From contig JAFUVB010000030.1 of NCBI GenBank assembly GCA_017471245.1, forward strand, positions 1 to 64,000: DNA of 64,000 nt, read 5' to 3'. The translations under genes and the position numbers were made by a program. Positions within the stretch are counted from its first letter, which is position 1. Each line of letters opens with the position of its first letter. Under the pieces are notes generated by a model. That model saw nothing but the letters and a program-made list of their open reading frames with translations. It had not been told where the DNA came from and searched no databases. Origin of the DNA: Prevotella sp. (lineage in GTDB: Bacteria > Bacteroidota > Bacteroidia > Bacteroidales > Bacteroidaceae). Positions 8,340 to 16,811 of the stretch are shown one piece after another.

Positions 8340-10379
8340 ATGGATTTCAAGTTGACATCAAAATATCAACCTACGGGAGATCAGCCAGAGGCAATCAGAC
8401 AATTGGTCGACGGCATTGAAAGGGGCGACAAGGCGCAGGTTCTCTTAGGCGTGACGGGTTCAGGAAAGACGTTTACCGTGGCAAATGTCATAGCCGAAGT
8501 GAACAAGCCCACCCTGATACTGAGCCATAACAAGACACTTGCCGCTCAGCTTTTTATGGAAATGAAGGGCTTCTTCCCTGAGAATGCCGTGGAATACTAC
8601 GTTTCCTACTACGACTACTACCAGCCCGAGGCCTATCTGCCGCAGACCGACACCTACATTGAGAAGGATCTTGCCATCAATGATGAGATAGACCGTCTGC
8701 GGCTTTCTGCGGTTTCGTCGCTGCTTTCAGGCAGAAAAGACGTGGTGGTGGTATCTTCCGTGTCGTGCATCTACGGTATGGGCGGTCCGGTGGCTATGGC
8801 AAACAGCGTGATTACCATCAAAACGGGACAGAAATTCGAGCGCAATGCGTTTCTGCGCCGCCTTGTCGATGCGCTTTATGTGCGCAACGACCTTGAATTG
8901 AAGCGCGGAAACTTCAGGGTTAAAGGCGAAACGGTGGATGTGTTCATGGCTTACAGCGACAACGTGCTGCGCATCACGTGGTGGGATGATGAGATTGATG
9001 CCATCGAGGAGCTGGATTCGGTGAGCTTCCACCGCTTAGCTTCTTTCGAAGAATATCAGATTTATCCAGCTAATCTGTTCGTTACTTCAAAGGAACAGAC
9101 CGAAAGTGCCATCCGCGCCATACAGGATGACTTGGTGAAACAAGTGGATTTCTTTAATGAAATTGGCGATACCATTAAGGCTCAGCGCATTAAAGAACGC
9201 GTGGAATACGACATGGAAATGATCAAGGAGTTAGGTCACTGCTCGGGAATAGAGAACTATAGCCGCTATTTTGATGGCAGGCAAGCCGGTGAACGGCCTT
9301 ACTGCCTGTTTGATTTCTTCCCTGAAGACTACCTGCTGGTCATTGATGAAAGCCACGTAAGTGTGCCTCAGATCAGCGCGATGTATGGTGGCGACCGCTC
9401 ACGCAAGACTAATTTGGTGGAATATGGCTTCCGTTTGCCTGCTGCATTTGACAACCGGCCGCTCCGTTTCGAGGAATTCAAGCAGTTGGTGAAACAAGTG
9501 ATCTATGTTTCTGCCACTCCTGCCGACTATGAACTTGCCGAATCAGAGGGCGTTGTGGTGGAACAGCTCATCCGCCCCACAGGTTTGCTGGACCCGGAGA
9601 TAGTTGTTCGACCGAGCGAGAACCAAATTGACGACTTGATGAATGAGATTTACATCCGCAGTGAGCGCAACGAGCGCATTCTCGTGACCACTTTGACCAA
9701 GCGAATGGCCGAAGAACTAACCGAGCACCTGCTGAACCACGGCATCAAGGCGAACTACATACACAGCGATGTGGCAACTCTCGACCGCGTGAAGATAATG
9801 AGCGACCTGCGGGCAGGCGTGTTCGACGTGCTGGTAGGTGTGAATTTGCTTCGCGAGGGATTAGATTTGCCCGAAGTGTCATTAGTTGCCATCCTCGATG
9901 CCGACAAAGAAGGCTTCCTGCGTTCACACCGCTCACTCACCCAAACCGCAGGTCGCGCCGCCCGAAACGTGAACGGCATGGTGATTATGTATGCCGACAC
10001 CATCACGCAAAGCATGCAACTGACCATCGACGAGACCATTCGCCGACGCAGTAAGCAGCTGAAATACAACGAGGAACACGGTATCACGCCTCATCAGATT
10101 GTGAAAGACATCAAGAACAGCACCTTCGGGCAGCATGAATCGGAATCTGCGGCTGCAAAGAAGAAGGAAAAGGCGGCCACCACCTACATGCCGTATGTGG
10201 AACCCGACCCGATGGACATGGCGGCAGATCCGATTATCAGCAAGATGAGCGAGGAACAGCTGCGCAAGAGCATAGAAAACACCACCAAGCTGATGAAGCA
10301 GGCCGCCAAGAACCTGGACTTTATCCAGGCTGCACAATACCGCGACGAAATCATCCGCTTGCAAGAACTGCTCAAATAA
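8340..10379 (+). CDS. uvrB: Excinuclease ABC subunit UvrB
   Basis: A 679-residue DNA damage recognition helicase of nucleotide excision repair; it receives DNA from UvrA and recruits UvrC. The P-loop GVTGSGKT is at residues 37-44. The beta-hairpin that clamps the DNA strand is YVSYYDYYQPEAYLP, near 90-105. Helicase motifs follow: LVIDESHVS (DExH-like), YVSATPADYE and QTAGRAARN. A C-terminal UVR motif near 640-675 (LRKSIENTTKLMKQAAKNLD) contacts UvrC. Length and motifs are complete. The DUF4468 gene is the next plus-strand gene, after a repeat-rich 562-bp gap. Confidence 0.98.
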   Translation: MDFKLTSKYQPTGDQPEAIRQLVDGIERGDKAQVLLGVTGSGKTFTVANVIAEVNKPTLILSHNKTLAAQLFMEMKGFFPENAVEYYVSYYDYYQPEAYLPQTDTYIEKDLAINDEIDRLRLSAVSSLLSGRKDVVVVSSVSCIYGMGGPVAMANSVITIKTGQKFERNAFLRRLVDALYVRNDLELKRGNFRVKGETVDVFMAYSDNVLRITWWDDEIDAIEELDSVSFHRLASFEEYQIYPANLFVTSKEQTESAIRAIQDDLVKQVDFFNEIGDTIKAQRIKERVEYDMEMIKELGHCSGIENYSRYFDGRQAGERPYCLFDFFPEDYLLVIDESHVSVPQISAMYGGDRSRKTNLVEYGFRLPAAFDNRPLRFEEFKQLVKQVIYVSATPADYELAESEGVVVEQLIRPTGLLDPEIVVRPSENQIDDLMNEIYIRSERNERILVTTLTKRMAEELTEHLLNHGIKANYIHSDVATLDRVKIMSDLRAGVFDVLVGVNLLREGLDLPEVSLVAILDADKEGFLRSHRSLTQTAGRAARNVNGMVIMYADTITQSMQLTIDETIRRRSKQLKYNEEHGITPHQIVKDIKNSTFGQHESESAAAKKKEKAATTYMPYVEPDPMDMAADPIISKMSEEQLRKSIENTTKLMKQAAKNLDFIQAAQYRDEIIRLQELLK

Positions 10380-10382
10380 GGC

Positions 10383-10492
10383 AGTTCATGTCTCTCACCT
10401 CTAAGATGCTCACCTCTCACCTCTAAAATACTCACCCCTCACCTCTAAACTTCTCACCTCTCACCTCTAAACTCCTCACCTCTCACCTCTAA
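10383..10492. repeat. 22-bp tandem array of CTCACCTCTAA type (5 units)
   Basis: Five units end in CACCTCTAA; the shared word CCTCTAA starts at 10398, 10420, 10442, 10464 and 10486, always 22 bases apart. Each unit also contains an internal CTCACC/CTCACC doublet. The array begins directly after the uvrB stop, so it is probably in the uvrB 3' untranslated region. Confidence 0.9.
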
Positions 10493-10527
10493 AACACCAA
10501 TTTGAGGAAGATATTATCCGGCTGAAA

Positions 10528-10674
10528 AAAAACTATGGTTTTGGGGTTCAAAAGCATAGGTTTTGAGGCTCAAAAACATAGGTTTTGAAGGGTGAAACCA
10601 TAGGTTTTGAAAAATGATTCGTCAGAAAACGCAAAACCATAGGTTTGACAACGTGAAACCATAGGTTTGGTTTC
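10528..10674. repeat. 22-bp CATAGGTTTT array (4 + 2 units)
   Basis: CTAT/CATA cores begin at 10533, 10555, 10577 and 10599, exactly 22 apart. After a 39-base step two more begin at 10638 and 10660, again 22 apart. The core is AAAACCATAGGTTTT or a close variant; with C-C/G-G pairing it is a 6-bp dyad around ATA. The bases between cores vary. Confidence 0.9.
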
Positions 10675-10749
10675 ATCGGGCCGTCAGCCACTCAAAACCA
10701 CCCTAATAAACCCACTCTGCGATTCTTAAAAAGAGTCGCCTACGGCGAG

Positions 10750-10844
10750 AAATCTTACAAATCTATTCAAAATCGTTCAAATCTCCTTTTCTTTTTTTGT
10801 AAGATTTGGTCAGATTTATATGATTTCTGCCCCTAATGGGGGCA
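10750..10844. other. Hairpin-forming intergenic stretch before the DUF4468 gene
   Basis: AAATCTTACAA (10750-10760) is the exact inverse of TTGTAAGATTT (10797-10807), with a 36-base T-rich loop. It is followed by a short TGCCCC-TAATG-GGGGCA hairpin (10828-10844). The pair may be a terminator or attenuator for read-through from uvrB. I see no gene between 10380 and 10941. Confidence 0.4.
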
Positions 10845-10929
10845 CTCTTCTTGAGGGTGCTGAGTAGTTACGTGCCGCTCCTTAAAGGTTAAATTATGCT
10901 TAAACTACCAATTATCGCATATTATTTCG

Positions 10930-10937
10930 TAATTTTG
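10930..10937 (+). promoter_or_regulatory. -7 box of the DUF4468 operon, abutting the start codon
   Basis: TAATTTTG ends four bases before the ATG at 10942, so the transcript should begin at or next to the start codon. No TTTG box is seen at the standard distance upstream. Confidence 0.55.
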
Positions 10938-10941
10938 CAGC

Positions 10942-11595
10942 ATGAAAATGAAGAAGTATATCATATCGATAATGCTGTGCCTTCCACTCACAGTGATGGC
11001 GCAGAACGTGTGGGAACGCCCTGAATCGAAAACCACAAAGCCTGCTCCCGCTGCAAAAGTGAAGAAAGTGAAGAGCGTTGAAGACCCGAAATATCTCGAA
11101 GGAGCAGTTCCCGAGGTTGACGGGAAAGTGGAATGGACATTAAACGTGGATGTTCCGGGCAAGAAAGCGCAAGAACTCTACGATGCCATGCTCAAATACA
11201 TGGACGAACTCACACATGACGAGAACCAGCTTGAGGGAAGCGGCGTGGCAATAGTGAACAAACAGGACCACGTGATCGTCACTAACGTGAGAGAATGGCT
11301 GGTGTTCAAAGACCAGTTTATTTCGCTCGACCGCACGAAATTCCACTATAGTCTGGTGACGACATGCACCGACGGACACGTGAAAGTGCTGATGGGGCGC
11401 ATGATCTACCGCTATGAGGAAGAACGCGGAAACGGCGGGCAGGTGATGAAAGCAGAAGAACTGATCAACGACAAGAATGCGCTGACCAAGAAAAAGGACA
11501 AATTATATAAGACAACAGCCAAGTTCCGCCGCAAGACCATCGACCGCAAAGACTTCCTTTTCGGCGATATCAGCAACATGCTGAAGAGGCTGTAA
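10942..11595 (+). CDS. DUF4468 domain secreted protein
   Basis: A 217-residue protein with a cleavable signal peptide (MKMKKYIISIMLCLPLTVMA, cut before QN). A Pro/Ala/Lys linker at ~25-45 precedes a DUF4468-type domain (KVEWTLNVDVPGKKAQELYD to MIYRYEEERG). DUF4468 is a TBP-like fold widespread in Bacteroidetes periplasmic proteins, with no known reaction. The C terminus is strongly basic (KKKDKLYKTTAKFRRKTIDR). The gene begins almost on its -7 box. It is followed after 58 bp by a 60-residue membrane protein and then a porin, so an envelope role is likely (inference). Confidence 0.8.
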   Translation: MKMKKYIISIMLCLPLTVMAQNVWERPESKTTKPAPAAKVKKVKSVEDPKYLEGAVPEVDGKVEWTLNVDVPGKKAQELYDAMLKYMDELTHDENQLEGSGVAIVNKQDHVIVTNVREWLVFKDQFISLDRTKFHYSLVTTCTDGHVKVLMGRMIYRYEEERGNGGQVMKAEELINDKNALTKKKDKLYKTTAKFRRKTIDRKDFLFGDISNMLKRL

Positions 11596-11653
11596 CCGAG
11601 AGAGAGCATATATTATAAAAGAATTAATCAAGGATATAAAACCGCAACGAGAC

Positions 11654-11836
11654 ATGGACAACAACCGTATATTGATGATTCGCCAGATATTGAACGTGAT
11701 ATTCATGCTGGGTGCCGTGGTGGGCGTAATCGTTTATTTCTACTCCAGCCACGACATAGGCACCTACATCATCCTGGCTTCGATTGTTTTCAAGATTATT
11801 GAATGCGCTTTGAGACTGATTAAATGGAAAGACTGA
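11654..11836 (+). CDS. Small two-helix membrane protein
   Basis: A 60-residue protein I cannot assign to a family. It has two hydrophobic segments, about residues 12-29 (LNVIFMLGAVVGVIVYFY) and 35-53 (IGTYIILASIVFKIIECAL), and a basic C terminus (RLIKWKD). This predicts a hairpin in the inner membrane. It is placed 58 bases after the DUF4468 gene, and its last 13 bases overlap the start of the porin gene. That close packing argues that it is a real gene and translationally coupled to the porin. Confidence 0.7.
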   Translation: MDNNRILMIRQILNVIFMLGAVVGVIVYFYSSHDIGTYIILASIVFKIIECALRLIKWKD

Positions 11837-14133
11837 TTGCGTTGCTGGCTTCTTTGCTCCTCTGCATGGCCGGTATGGCTCAAGACATCAACGGTCTGGA
11901 GGACGGCAACATCAGGGATATCGGCAGCCCAGGCATGAACGGGAGGAGAGATTCTTTGGGAAACAACGGCAAGGAGATTCCCAAAGGGTTGAAGGTATGG
12001 ACTGTGGATGAACGTTTCGGCGACCGAATTGCTGCCGAGATCGACACGATGTCGCACATGTTTATGAACACACCGTTCACCACGGGCATGCGTGGCGAAT
12101 ACAATACCACAGGAAACCTGGGCGCACCACGTATCAACAGGATCTTCATCGACCGCATGCAGCCTGCCCAATTCATGTTTACCCAGCCTTACGACTACTT
12201 CATAACACCGGTGGAAAAGTTCCATTTCACCAACACCTTCTCCCCTATCACCAACCTCAGTTTTAATGAATGCGGTGACAAAAACAACGGTGAAGACCAC
12301 CTGAAAGCCCTCTTTGCCGTGAATGCAGGCAAGAGATTGGGCGTGGGAATGAAATTCGACTATATCTACGGGCGTGGCTATTACCAGAACCAAAGCACCG
12401 CCCACTTCAACTATACCTTGTATGGCTCCTACTTAGGCGACCGCTATCAGGCTCATCTGCTCATGTCTACCAACCATCAGAAGGTGGCGGAGAACGGCGG
12501 AATCACCGATGATGAGTATGTAAGCCATCCCGAAATATTCCAGGATGACTACCGGACGGATGAAATACCTACCGTTTTGCAACAGAACTGGAACCGAAAC
12601 GACAATCAGCATGTATTCTTCAGCCATCGCTATAATATCGGCTTCAGCCGGAAAGTGCCAATGAACGAAGAAGAAATCCAGGCAAAGAAATTTGCCATGG
12701 AGGCACAAAAAGACAAAGAAATGCGCGACCGCCGGAAGAAAATGGCAGAAGAAGGCATCGAAATGAATGAAGACGAAGAGCAGAAGACATTTGCCGGAAG
12801 GCCTGAAGGTGCCAAGATAGTGGGCGCGGAGCCTGCCGGCGAGGGCGCAGAGAAGACCGACAGCACCCGCATTGCAGTGAATAGCAAGGAGATGGCCGAC
12901 AGTTTGATAAGCGCCATGGCTAAAACCAACGAAGATACAGCATGGCTTAAGAACGAGTTTGTGCCTGTCACCAGCATCATACATACGGTGAAGTTCGACA
13001 ATTACAGGAGAATCTACCAGGCATACCAGACTCCGAAGAATTATTATCTGAACACTTACCCGCTCATCGATGGCATCAGCGGCGACAGCATCTACGACAA
13101 GACGAAGCATTATGAGCTGAAAAACACCGTAGCACTGTCGTTGCTCGAAGGTTTCAACAAATGGGCGAAGGCTGGAATCAAGGCGTTCATCACGTCAGAC
13201 CTGAGACATTTCACGCTGCCCGACTCGCTTGAAACCAGATTCCAGTCATATAATGAGCACAGCCTGAGCATCGGAGGACAATTAAGTAAGACCGAAGGCT
13301 CACTCCTACATTATATAATAGGTGCAGAGACATGGCTTACCGGTGAAGATGCAAAACAGCTAAAGATCGACGGAACCGCCGACCTCAACTTCAAATTCCT
13401 CGGTGATACCGTGCAACTGGCTGCCAAGGCATTCATCCATAGCACACATCCCGAATTCTTCAAACGCCACTACCACGGCAAGCACCTGTGGTGGGACAAG
13501 GATTATGACATGGAATACCACACCAGAATCGAGGGGTCTTTCACCTACAAAAAGACACGTACGAACCTGCGCGTGGCAGTAGACGACATGAAGAACTACA
13601 CCTATTTCACGCAGAGCTATACCAACGACGACAATGCGCGCTCAGCAACCACCGTGGAGGCAAGGCAGTGCAGCGACAATATCAGTCTGCTCACGTTGCA
13701 GCTAAACCAGGATGTTACGCTCGGACCGCTCAACTGGGAGAGCCAGATAACCTATCAAGAAACCAGCAAGGCGGAAGTTCTTCCCGTTCCGAAACTGAAC
13801 ATCTACAGCAACCTCTACCTGAAATTCCTGATTGCAAAAGTGCTGACCGTCAACCTCGGAGGCGACATCAGATTCTTCACAAGCTACCAAGCCCCTGAGT
13901 ATAGTCCACTGATTGGACAATTCACAACGCAAGGCAACGGAGAGAACAACGTGGATATCGGAAACTATCCCATCATCAACGTCTATGCCAACATGCACCT
14001 GAAGCACACACGCTTCTACGTAATGATGAGCCATGTGAATGCCGGCGACGGCGGAAAGCGGTTCTTCGTGCCGCACTATCCACTGAACGGCATGGTGCTG
14101 AGATTCGGTGTTTCATGGAATTTCTTCAATTAA
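11824..14133 (+). CDS. Putative outer-membrane porin (Porin_10 type)
   Basis: A 769-residue protein with a signal peptide (MERLIALLASLLLCMAGMAQ) and a long region of alternating beta strands ending in aromatic SWNFFN, as expected of an outer-membrane barrel. The N-terminal region (TGNLGAPRINRIFIDR, then FMFTQPYDYFITP) and overall length match the Bacteroidetes putative porin family PF14121. An unusual charged stretch at ~285-365 (EEEIQAKKFAMEAQKDKEMR onward) is helical and probably forms a large loop or periplasmic insert. The substrate is unknown. It is the third gene of the DUF4468 operon, overlapping the previous gene by 13 bases. Confidence 0.8.
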   Translation: MERLIALLASLLLCMAGMAQDINGLEDGNIRDIGSPGMNGRRDSLGNNGKEIPKGLKVWTVDERFGDRIAAEIDTMSHMFMNTPFTTGMRGEYNTTGNLGAPRINRIFIDRMQPAQFMFTQPYDYFITPVEKFHFTNTFSPITNLSFNECGDKNNGEDHLKALFAVNAGKRLGVGMKFDYIYGRGYYQNQSTAHFNYTLYGSYLGDRYQAHLLMSTNHQKVAENGGITDDEYVSHPEIFQDDYRTDEIPTVLQQNWNRNDNQHVFFSHRYNIGFSRKVPMNEEEIQAKKFAMEAQKDKEMRDRRKKMAEEGIEMNEDEEQKTFAGRPEGAKIVGAEPAGEGAEKTDSTRIAVNSKEMADSLISAMAKTNEDTAWLKNEFVPVTSIIHTVKFDNYRRIYQAYQTPKNYYLNTYPLIDGISGDSIYDKTKHYELKNTVALSLLEGFNKWAKAGIKAFITSDLRHFTLPDSLETRFQSYNEHSLSIGGQLSKTEGSLLHYIIGAETWLTGEDAKQLKIDGTADLNFKFLGDTVQLAAKAFIHSTHPEFFKRHYHGKHLWWDKDYDMEYHTRIEGSFTYKKTRTNLRVAVDDMKNYTYFTQSYTNDDNARSATTVEARQCSDNISLLTLQLNQDVTLGPLNWESQITYQETSKAEVLPVPKLNIYSNLYLKFLIAKVLTVNLGGDIRFFTSYQAPEYSPLIGQFTTQGNGENNVDIGNYPIINVYANMHLKHTRFYVMMSHVNAGDGGKRFFVPHYPLNGMVLRFGVSWNFFN

Positions 14134-14145
14134 TGCCACTTTTCT

Positions 14146-14176
14146 TTTGTGATTATTACAAAATATAGTAATTTTG
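14146..14176 (+). promoter_or_regulatory. Promoter of the aminotransferase-permease operon
   Basis: TTTG at 14146-14149, a 19-base gap, then TAATTTTG at 14169-14176, about 27 bases before the aminotransferase ATG. Confidence 0.8.
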
Positions 14177-14202
14177 CATCGAATTTGAAACTATAGAAGT
14201 AT

Positions 14203-15405
14203 ATGCCCCATATATCAGTTCGCGGCTTGGAGATGCCCGAAAGCCCCATCAGAAAACTCGCACCCTTGGCTGCAGCAGCCAAGAAACGAGGCACCAAGGT
14301 ATATCATTTGAATATCGGACAGCCCGATCTGCCCACGCCGAAAGTGGCACTCGACGCCATCAAGGATGTTGACCGCACCATCCTGGAGTATTCTCCGTCG
14401 CAGGGTTACCTGAGCTATCGCGAGAAACTGGTGAGCTATTATGCGAAATATGATATCAACGTAACTGCCGATGATATCATTATCACCTGCGGAGGATCTG
14501 AAGCGGTGCTGTTTGCATTCATGTCGTGCCTGAATCCCGGTGATGAAATCATCGTGCCTGAGCCTGCTTACGCCAACTATATGGCATTTGCCATTTCGGC
14601 AGGAGCCAGGATCCGCACCATAGCAACGACTATTGAAGAAGGATTCTCACTGCCAAAAGTGGAGAAATTCGAAGAACTCATCAACGATCGCACAAGAGCC
14701 ATCCTGATTTGCAACCCGAACAACCCCACAGGATATCTCTATACACGCCGGGAAATGAACCAAATAAGGGATTTGGTGAAGAAATACGACTTGTATCTTT
14801 TCTCTGATGAAGTCTACCGAGAGTATATTTACACAGGTTCACCATATATTAGTGCCTGCCATCTTGAGGGTATCGAACAGAATGTGGTACTCATCGACTC
14901 GGTGTCAAAGCGTTACAGCGAGTGCGGAATCCGCATTGGCGCACTGATTACTAAGAACAAGGAAATCCGTCAGGCAGTCATGAAGTTCTGTCAGGCACGC
15001 CTTTCACCTCCGTTAATCGGTCAGATTGTTGCCGAAGCATCGCTCGACACGCCGGAAGAATACCTGCGCGACGTTTATGACGAATATGTGGAGCGACGCA
15101 AATGCCTCATCGACGGACTGAACCGCATCCCCGGTGTCTACTCACCTATTCCCATGGGAGCATTCTACACCGTTGCCAAGCTCCCGGTAGACGACAGCGA
15201 GAAGTTCTGCAGATGGTGTCTTGAAGAGTTCAACTACGAAGGCGAGACGGTGATGATGGCTCCTGCAAGCGGGTTCTATACCACACCGGGTGCCGGAATC
15301 AACCAGGTGCGCATCGCATACGTGCTGAAAAAAGAAGATCTTACACGGGCACTTTTCATCTTGCAGAAAGCTCTCGAACAATATCCCGGCAGAGTGGATG
15401 AATAA
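14203..15405 (+). CDS. Class I PLP-dependent aminotransferase (aspartate aminotransferase-like)
   Basis: A 400-residue fold-type I aminotransferase. Lys236 in DSVSKRYSECGIR is the residue that forms the internal aldimine with pyridoxal phosphate. The substrate-binding arginine region LICNPNNPTGYLYTRRE and the DEVYREYIY motif are present. The N terminus carries the substrate-helix sequence NIGQPDLPTP. This subgroup is usually annotated as aspartate or broad aromatic/aspartate aminotransferase; the exact amino donor cannot be told from sequence. An FtsX-type permease follows 18 bases downstream, so the two are probably cotranscribed, although I see no functional link. Confidence 0.9.
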   Translation: MPHISVRGLEMPESPIRKLAPLAAAAKKRGTKVYHLNIGQPDLPTPKVALDAIKDVDRTILEYSPSQGYLSYREKLVSYYAKYDINVTADDIIITCGGSEAVLFAFMSCLNPGDEIIVPEPAYANYMAFAISAGARIRTIATTIEEGFSLPKVEKFEELINDRTRAILICNPNNPTGYLYTRREMNQIRDLVKKYDLYLFSDEVYREYIYTGSPYISACHLEGIEQNVVLIDSVSKRYSECGIRIGALITKNKEIRQAVMKFCQARLSPPLIGQIVAEASLDTPEEYLRDVYDEYVERRKCLIDGLNRIPGVYSPIPMGAFYTVAKLPVDDSEKFCRWCLEEFNYEGETVMMAPASGFYTTPGAGINQVRIAYVLKKEDLTRALFILQKALEQYPGRVDE

Positions 15406-15423
15406 AGAAATTAGCTGAAAACG

Positions 15424-16671
15424 ATGAATTTCCCTCTTTTCATAGCAAGAAAGATATATCATGACAAGGGCGACAAACACATGGTGAGCCGCCCTGCCAT
15501 ACGAATTGCCACCCTCGGCGTTGCCATCGGACTGGCTGTCATGATAGTATCTGTATGCGTGGTGCTCGGTTTCAAGCACACCATTCGCGACAAGGTGGTT
15601 GGCTTTGGCAGCCATATCACCGTGGGAGAATTCATGACAGTGAAAGCAACCGACCAGAATCCCATTGTGATGAACGACAGCATGATGAGCGTTCTCAGCC
15701 ATGCATGGGGCGTGAAACATGTGCAGCGCTATGCAATGAAACAAGGTATTCTGAAAACCGACCAAGATTTTCTTGGGGTGATGTTCAAGGGAATCGCCCA
15801 GGAATATGACACGACGTTCATCCATGAGAACCTCATTGAAGGCAATATCCCACATTTCAACGACGAATCAAGCAAACAGATGATTGTCATCTCAAAGATG
15901 ATTGCCGACCAGATGAAGCTTCATGTGGGCGACAGAGTATTTGCCTATTTCCTTCGCGACAATGACGTGAGAGCCAGACGATATACGGTGGCTGGCATAT
16001 ATCAGACAAACCTGACCATGTTCGACAAAATGACCTGCCTTACCGACCTGTATTCCACGGTGAAGCTTAACGGATGGGAACCAGATCAGGTGAGCGGAGC
16101 CGAAATAACCGTTGACGACTTCGGCAAATTGGACGATGTGGAAGATGTGCTGGTGCAGAAAGTGAACAGGACAACCGACCGCTTCGGCCAAACCTACGTA
16201 GCTCAGAAGATTCAAGACTCATATCCCCAAATCTTCTCATGGCTGGATTTGCTCGACCTGAATGTGTGGATAATCCTTGCACTGATGGTATGCGTGGCCG
16301 GATTCACGATGATTAGCGGTCTGCTTATTATTATACTTGAACGCACGAACATGATCGGTGTGCTGAAAGCATTAGGTGCCAAGAACAAAACAGTGAGGCA
16401 CACGTTCCTCTGGTTTGCCGTATTCATCATCGGCAAAGGACTTCTGATTGGCAACATCCTTGGCATTGGCATTGCCTTGTTGCAACGTTTCACGGGTATT
16501 ATCAAGCTCGACCCGTCAACATATTATGTAAGCACCGTTCCCGTTGAGATTAATATTCCGCTGATCATTATACTAAACATTGCCACTTTGTTGATTAGTG
16601 TTTTCGTGCTCATAGCGCCCAGTTATCTCATCTCTCATATCCATCCTGCGAAGTCGATGAGATACGAATAG
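15424..16671 (+). CDS. LolC/LolE-like ABC transporter permease (FtsX family)
   Basis: A 415-residue inner-membrane protein with the MacB/FtsX layout. The first helix is near residues 28-50 (ATLGVAIGLAVMIVSVCVVL), followed by a large periplasmic domain of ~210 residues. Three C-terminal helices lie at about 277-300, 330-355 and 375-405. The N-terminal ARKIYHDKGDKHMVSRPAIR is typical of the lipoprotein-releasing system. In that system it extracts mature lipoproteins from the inner membrane with the ATPase LolD. No ATPase gene is adjacent here, so the partner must be encoded elsewhere. Confidence 0.85.
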   Translation: MNFPLFIARKIYHDKGDKHMVSRPAIRIATLGVAIGLAVMIVSVCVVLGFKHTIRDKVVGFGSHITVGEFMTVKATDQNPIVMNDSMMSVLSHAWGVKHVQRYAMKQGILKTDQDFLGVMFKGIAQEYDTTFIHENLIEGNIPHFNDESSKQMIVISKMIADQMKLHVGDRVFAYFLRDNDVRARRYTVAGIYQTNLTMFDKMTCLTDLYSTVKLNGWEPDQVSGAEITVDDFGKLDDVEDVLVQKVNRTTDRFGQTYVAQKIQDSYPQIFSWLDLLDLNVWIILALMVCVAGFTMISGLLIIILERTNMIGVLKALGAKNKTVRHTFLWFAVFIIGKGLLIGNILGIGIALLQRFTGIIKLDPSTYYVSTVPVEINIPLIIILNIATLLISVFVLIAPSYLISHIHPAKSMRYE

Positions 16672-16744
16672 CACATCCTAATTCGTTGGTTTGCGAGCAT
16701 AATTGTCCGATAACGGAATAATCATACTATTATGCAATAAAAAA

Positions 16745-16811
16745 TGCACAAATAATTTTGAAATGTGCAGAATTTCCATTAACTTTGCACAAAATATTTA
16801 AAATTGTGCAA
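16745..16811 (+). promoter_or_regulatory. Doubled 25-bp dyad (TGCACA-N13-TGTGCA) overlapping the acyl-CoA synthetase promoter
   Basis: Two inverted repeats of identical geometry flank and cover the promoter: TGCACA 16745-16750 with TGTGCA 16764-16769, and TGCACA 16786-16791 with TGTGCA 16805-16810. Their centres are 41 bp apart, about four helical turns. The promoter is TTTG 16757-16760 and TAACTTTG 16780-16787. The first dyad spans the -33 box; the second begins in the -7 box and ends at the A of the start codon. This is a strong operator candidate, with the regulator unknown. Confidence 0.65.

Noticed and set aside
10528..10674. CRISPR-like array (regular spacing, repeated core)
   Set aside because: The repeated core is only ~12-15 bp, it decays freely, the bases between cores are ~7-10 bp, and no cas genes are present.
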